Positions 59,900 through 64,000 of a stretch of DNA of 64,000 nt are shown in pieces. A program made the position numbers and the translations under genes. The first letter of the stretch is position 1. Every line of letters starts with the position of its first letter. The stretch comes from Tritrichomonas musculus (lineage: Eukaryota > Parabasalia > Tritrichomonadida > Tritrichomonadidae): NCBI GenBank assembly GCA_039105265.1, contig JAPFFF010000011.1, positions 3,906,001 through 3,970,000 of the forward strand, written 5' to 3'. The notes below the pieces were generated by a model. The model did not search any database. It was not told where the DNA came from and was given only the letters and a program-made list of their open reading frames with translations.

Positions 59900-60640
59900 T
59901 ATTCATTCCAAATTTGAAATCTAACCATTTCTTCATGATTAATCCTTAATCTCGGAAATTATCTTCATGATTACGTAAATATTGACTTAAAGATGAAGCA
60001 CTAATCGATCTTAAATTTACTTCATATAAATAAACTAAAGCATTTTCAGATTTCCTTGACTCATCACTTAGATAAAGAGGGAAAGCATGTTCAAAACAAT
60101 GAATTAATAAATTCATAACATTTTTTAAGCATCTTGACCTTTCCTTTCATTTATTTGAGATATTTAAAAAAATTGGTTCCTTGAGCATTTTGCATTTGAC
60201 CTTTTAGATTTTTTAATTCATTTTCTTTTTGATCGGATTCACCTTTTCCATTTTCTAATCTTTTTACTAATTTTTCTAATACTTCATCTTGTTTCAAAGA
60301 ATTATAAACATTTTTCAAATAAATATCATTTATGAAACCTTGTTGATCAAAATCTCCACCTTTCAATTTTTTCGTATCTCTAATTCTAACATCAATCTTT
60401 TTTTGAGAACTTGCCCTTTGAACTTTCAAATCATTAAAAGAAGCTTCTTTTTGAGCAAGATCTTCTGAAAAACTTTGAACGATTGTATTTACATCATTTT
60501 CAATAAATTTTGTACTTCTTTTAATCTTTGACTAAAAAGTGCTTTCATTCCTTCATTTTGTTTTTCAGCTTCTTCGTTATTTATAAAATGACATTTATCA
60601 TATTCCAAATCAGCAAAGATGTTGTTTAATCATCACTCCA
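59900..60640 (-). pseudogene. Broken coiled-coil gene remnant
   Basis: Several minus-strand open pieces in changing frames: near 60,540-60,610 CHFINNEEAEKQNEGMKALF, then STKFIENDVNTIVQSFSEDL and AQKEASFNDLKVQRASSQKK with DVRIRDTKKLKGGDFDQQGF (60,151-60,520), then KNVMNLLIHCFEHAFPLYLS and SASSLSQYLRNHEDNF (~59,955-60,130). The composition is that of a helical coiled-coil protein. Stops and frame changes between pieces mark it as decayed. Family not recognised. Confidence 0.45.
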
Positions 60641-60814
60641 ACAAAATAAAATAAAATATTTTCAATTTCAAGAAATGAAAAAGAATATAAAAGTATATAA
60701 AAGAAATTCAATATCTTCACCGTAAACCTTCGAAATGTCACCCTATAATATTAGCCCAATAAACTGATGACATCGATAATTAACACAATTGAATCAACAT
60801 TAAATTTTGATCAA

Positions 60815-60877
60815 GAGCAAATGAAAAATCTTTCTTATGACAATATCCAAATTCTTATAAGAATTTTTCATTTGCTC
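60815..60877. repeat. Short inverted repeat (hairpin)
   Basis: GAGCAAATGAAAAAT on the left is matched by ATTTTTCATTTGCTC on the right, 63 bp in all. It could be a tiny MITE or a remnant. Confidence 0.7.
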
Positions 60878-60887
60878 AGGAATCATT

Positions 60888-60999
60888 TTTATTTTGTCCT
60901 CTGTTTGGAAGAATCAATATGATTCACCTATTACAACATTTTTTGATAAGTTGTAGGAAATTATTGGAATTTTATTTTGTCCTCTGTTTGGAAGAATCA
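60888..60999 (+). repeat. 29-bp direct repeat, 83-bp period
   Basis: TTTATTTTGTCCTCTGTTTG and GAAGAATCA occur identically at 60,888-60,916 and 60,971-60,999. The spacing suggests a local duplication next to the hairpin. Confidence 0.9.
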
Positions 61000-61051
61000 T
61001 TTTGAATGAAAACAAAAAACTATTCAAGGCTCATGTAATTCGTTAAATCGG

Positions 61052-62139
61052 TTGATTTTCAATTTGACACTCAATTGTGTTTCCAGGATTGATTCCATTT
61101 ATACCGACAGATTTATGCAAATAACTAAAACCAAAGAATTAGCATGCAAGGAAGAAACGCGTGATTGGATCCAGTCTTCATATATAAGTAATTTGTCATT
61201 TTTACTTCACAAATTGAGAAAAGTGAAAAAAGGCATTGATATTATATCTAAATATGCATTACAAACACTTGAATGTTTGTATTGCATTTTAAATGCTAAT
61301 AAAAGTAGCTGTATATACGATAAAGGATTAGATGCAATATCATCACTTATCATTACAGCTAATAGACCAGATACATTTTATTTTCCATTAGTTACAACTA
61401 ATATTACGCCAGATACATATATTGAAATATTCAATCCAGACTCAATTAATAAACTTTTATCTGATTTTATTCAAACCGGATTATCATCTTCAAATGATGA
61501 TGTTCTTAGGTTCATCTTCTTAGCAAAAAGAATACAATATCTCAATCATTACAGTTCTACACTTTTCTCTTCAATTGCCAAATTATTAATGGAAAATAAA
61601 AAGAAGAAAAGATCTTGTAATCCATACCTTTTTGACGCCATTTCTAGTTTATTTTATAATGCTGATCCATATCTACTGAAAAGTGCTAATCTTGAGATAC
61701 TTCTTCGTGAGCTACTTACTAGTTATTATGATGTAAGTACTACTCTTGATATGCTGAATTCAAAAAATATTGAATATGGAAACTTGTTGAGCCAATATTT
61801 GACTGATGCATTCGGTTCTTATGCTTGCGTTTTCTATGATCCTTCTGACCCTCAAAATGAGCGTAATCAGCTTGTCCTGCTTTATATAAGTTGGCAAGAT
61901 TCATTTATGAACTGTATCCTAAAATTGATGACAATGTCTATAAATCTTTCGGAAATACCGCAAAGCAAAACGCTAATAATTGTTCAAGAATTAATAATGT
62001 TATTTTAAACCGCCTTAGTGTTCATAGAATTTTGAAATTGGGAATTGAAAATTGCCGGCAACCTGATTTGAGGAAGGAATTAATGACTTTTTTGACGGAT
62101 GAAGGAATTATAAATATTCTTTCAACGATATACAATTGA
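61052..62139 (+). pseudogene. Broken helical-repeat (ARM/HEAT-like) gene
   Basis: An open frame of 318 codons (61,052-62,008) made of successive amphipathic helices (WIQSSYISNLSFLLHKLRKV, IISKYALQTLECLYCILNAN, KLLSDFIQTGLSSSNDDVLR) of ARM/HEAT or exportin type. At about 61,890 the coding signal changes frame: KIDDNVYKSFGNTAKQNANN and RILKLGIENCRQPDLRKELM and on (to 62,139) look like the natural continuation. So it is one gene broken by one frameshift, with a start that is weak (ATT/ATG context) and an unclear 5' end. Possibly a nuclear transport receptor relative, by helical layout only. Confidence 0.55.
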
Positions 62140-62428
62140 AAAATGCATTGTATTTGATTTTTTCAAATGATGTATTTTCATCCAATGTCACTTTTATCAG
62201 AGATGTGCATTTTTCAAAAACTTTTGCTTCCAATGTAGATAACAAAAGAAATGATTTGCATTTCAATGATCTTAAATCATTGAAAACACTGTTATTAATA
62301 AAAAGTAGTGATGAAGGAATTGTAACTTTTTCTAATGAATAACAGTTAAGGAAAACATTCGCATCTTCACAATTTGAAGTTGAAAATATAGAAATGCTAT
62401 AATGTGATACTTTTGTCATTAAGGGCAT
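62108..62428 (-). pseudogene. BspA-type LRR fragment
   Basis: A 106-codon minus-strand frame with LRR_5 units: NCYSLEKVTIPSSLLFINNS, LEAKVFEKCTSLIKVTLDEN, IKYNAFFNCISLKEYL. It is isolated, ends abruptly and overlaps the end of the helical-repeat remnant on the other strand, so it is a fragment of the LRR family. Confidence 0.6.
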
Positions 62429-62535
62429 GGTTGGTTTTTCTAATTTTTGAATAGTTTATTCATTGAAAAAGTTCAAGAACCAACTTTACTCTTAATGCAC
62501 TATTTTAAATCCTTCATTTGTAGCTTCAAATGAAA

Positions 62536-62650
62536 AGAAAGCTTTTCCAAAACTGCACTTCATTGAAAAAAGTGACAATTCCTCCAACAGTCAAGTTTAT
62601 AGATGCGAATTATTCAATTATCATCATTTTTTCAGAAATAATTGAATAAA
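62536..62650 (+). pseudogene. BspA-type LRR fragment, plus strand
   Basis: The plus-strand frame reads FQNCTSLKKVTIPPTVKFID and stops about 15 codons on. Only one repeat remains, close to the opposite-strand fragment at 62,108-62,428, which suggests decay after duplication or inversion. Confidence 0.55.
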
Positions 62651-62713
62651 AATCTGAATTAGACATAATTGACATATTATCTGTTTCATCATATAGAGTA
62701 TATCTATTCATTA

Positions 62714-64000
62714 TTATTTTTCCAAAGTTATGTCATCAAGGGTACCTAATCCCTCATAAAATAATCTTTTTATTTGCTCAGATTTATTTTTGATATTTTT
62801 TGAGTTATCTGGAAATCGTCCAAAAAGAATTGGAGATGGATTTGAAAACAGAATTTCTTCCATTATATCCATAATTTCTTTTATCTCAGCTGACGAATGA
62901 AAAGTATTGCAGATAATAAAATCAATATTTTTCGGATATTGAAGGAATCTTTCAGTATTATTATGATTAACTTTTATTTGAATTAAATTCATGTCTTCAT
63001 TTGTCTCTTCCTTTATTGTAAATAAATTTTCTTGATTTAGTTCTTCACAAATCTTGAGAATTATTTGATTAGTTTGACAATTTATTGTATCATAAAATGA
63101 ACTTTGTTCTTCATTTTTATACTTATCTAATTTTGCACTATATAATAAATTTTCATTTGATTTTTCATCATTTGCAATGATCATTTTAAAATATTTAATT
63201 TCTTTTGAATCTTCCTCTATTTTGAAATCTTCATTCTCGCTGTTTTCTTGATCATAGTTTAAATTAAATAATGGAAATTGAATGAAAAAGTTTTTCAAAT
63301 TTATTTTATTATTCTTTATAAGTAATGAAAAAGATTTGCAGTGCGATTGAATGAGTAATTTGAATATTGGCCTAAAAATAGCTTTAACTCTATATGTGTC
63401 TTTTATATTATTCATTGATTCATTTTCAAAAATGAATTTTAAATACAGATAACAATTGATGAACAATCTTGATTTTTCTAGTCTTTCATCTTCTATAATA
63501 TCTGATCTATAATACAAAATATTGTTTTCAAATGATAGTGCTCTTTCGTAATGTTTGTAAGCTTCTTCTTTTTTATTGTTTAATTCGAAAAGTCTACCAA
63601 AATTAAATTCAATTAAATCAAAATTGTTTTTTGAAGCTTTATTAAATATTTGGTCAGCCTTTGCTTCATTATCTAAAAAAAATTGATTAAATAAAGCAAA
63701 GTTATTTTGTCCAATAGGATATTCATTGTTTGAAGATATTTTAAAATAATTTTCTGCTTCTTTTGTATTTTGCATAAAAAATAAATATATAACAGCAGCA
63801 TTGTTAGCTGATAGATATCGATAATTTGCGTTTGCCTTTTGTTTTTCAATACTTCCATTTTTATAATCAATAAAATAATGAAATTTTTCACAGTCTAAGC
63901 ATTTTTTATAATAATAAATTGCATTTATATAATTTGTCTCAACACCTAAGCCTCTTTCGTATTGCAAACCAACATAAAAAAAAGCTTTGAAATAATTTAG
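62714..64000 (-). CDS. Sel1-repeat protein, 5' end outside window
   Basis: Minus-strand frame open to the right edge; the visible 428 codons are the C-terminal part. Sel1-like units are clear near the edge: LNYFKAFFYVGLQYERGLGV, NAIYYYKKCLDCEKFHYFID, NNAAVIYLFFMQNTKEAENY, and YPIGQNNFALFNQFFLDNEA with FNFGRLFELNNKKEEAYKHY. The rest (~215-428) is a helical region with EEDSKEIKYFKMIIANDEKS and no recognised domain. In trichomonads Sel1 repeats commonly follow a protein kinase domain; such a domain would lie outside. Sel1 repeats mediate protein assembly, for example in ER-associated degradation. No break is visible. Confidence 0.8.
   Translation of the reverse strand, partial: LNYFKAFFYVGLQYERGLGVETNYINAIYYYKKCLDCEKFHYFIDYKNGSIEKQKANANYRYLSANNAAVIYLFFMQNTKEAENYFKISSNNEYPIGQNNFALFNQFFLDNEAKADQIFNKASKNNFDLIEFNFGRLFELNNKKEEAYKHYERALSFENNILYYRSDIIEDERLEKSRLFINCYLYLKFIFENESMNNIKDTYRVKAIFRPIFKLLIQSHCKSFSLLIKNNKINLKNFFIQFPLFNLNYDQENSENEDFKIEEDSKEIKYFKMIIANDEKSNENLLYSAKLDKYKNEEQSSFYDTINCQTNQIILKICEELNQENLFTIKEETNEDMNLIQIKVNHNNTERFLQYPKNIDFIICNTFHSSAEIKEIMDIMEEILFSNPSPILFGRFPDNSKNIKNKSEQIKRLFYEGLGTLDDITLEK

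Overview
This window looks like a nuclear chromosome segment of a trichomonad (Parabasalia), most likely close to Tritrichomonas foetus. The reasons are very AT-rich DNA, almost entirely intronless genes, one kinase intron ending in the trichomonad 3' motif ACTAACACACAG, decayed BspA-type leucine-rich-repeat and ankyrin (DUF3447-type) genes, Maverick/Polinton sequences, a GcvH with a hydrogenosome-type presequence, and Inr-like TCAYW sites a few bases upstream of some ATGs. The species call is inference; no database search was possible.

Layout. 1-22.6 kb is a compact, intact housekeeping block: an SLC35/UAA nucleotide-sugar transporter, a Rab-like GTPase, a ubiquitin-like protein, a Pro-rich unknown, an FKBP, a DENN-IQ protein, glycine-cleavage H protein, a SAPS-like helical-repeat protein, a tetraspanin, BRAP2, a CAMK-like kinase with a 416-bp intron, ribosomal protein P1 and a membrane PDI. 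22.6-31.8 kb is a mobile-element graveyard: a DDE-transposase fragment, a broken Maverick/Polinton remnant (capsid), a separate compact 3,398-bp Maverick-type element with perfectly identical 254-bp terminal inverted repeats and a 5-bp target duplication, a second DDE-transposase fragment, and a 1,117-bp MITE with perfect 45-bp ends. 32.3-45.2 kb holds two giant divergently transcribed genes, a SecA-like helicase with C-terminal membrane segments and a 2,281-aa protein with three tandem pairs of calponin-homology-like domains; nested MITEs sit between them. 45.2-64 kb mixes decayed multigene-family members (ankyrin/BspA, BspA-kinase, discoidin-like, helical-repeat) with a few intact genes (SAC-like protein, aldo/keto reductase, zinc-ribbon protein), two tRNA genes and a Sel1-repeat gene that runs off the right edge.

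The most interesting object is the compact Maverick-type element at 26,053-29,450. Its inverted repeats reach exactly to the start codons of its first left-hand and first right-hand genes, so both share one promoter/leader. Two of its three genes are paralogues of each other, and the third resembles the region N-terminal to the exonuclease domain of Polinton protein-primed DNA polymerase. It looks whole and recently inserted. Secondary points of interest are the eukaryotic SecA-like ATPase, the triple tandem-CH giant protein, the unusually long intron, and a 704-codon reading frame without an obvious ATG.
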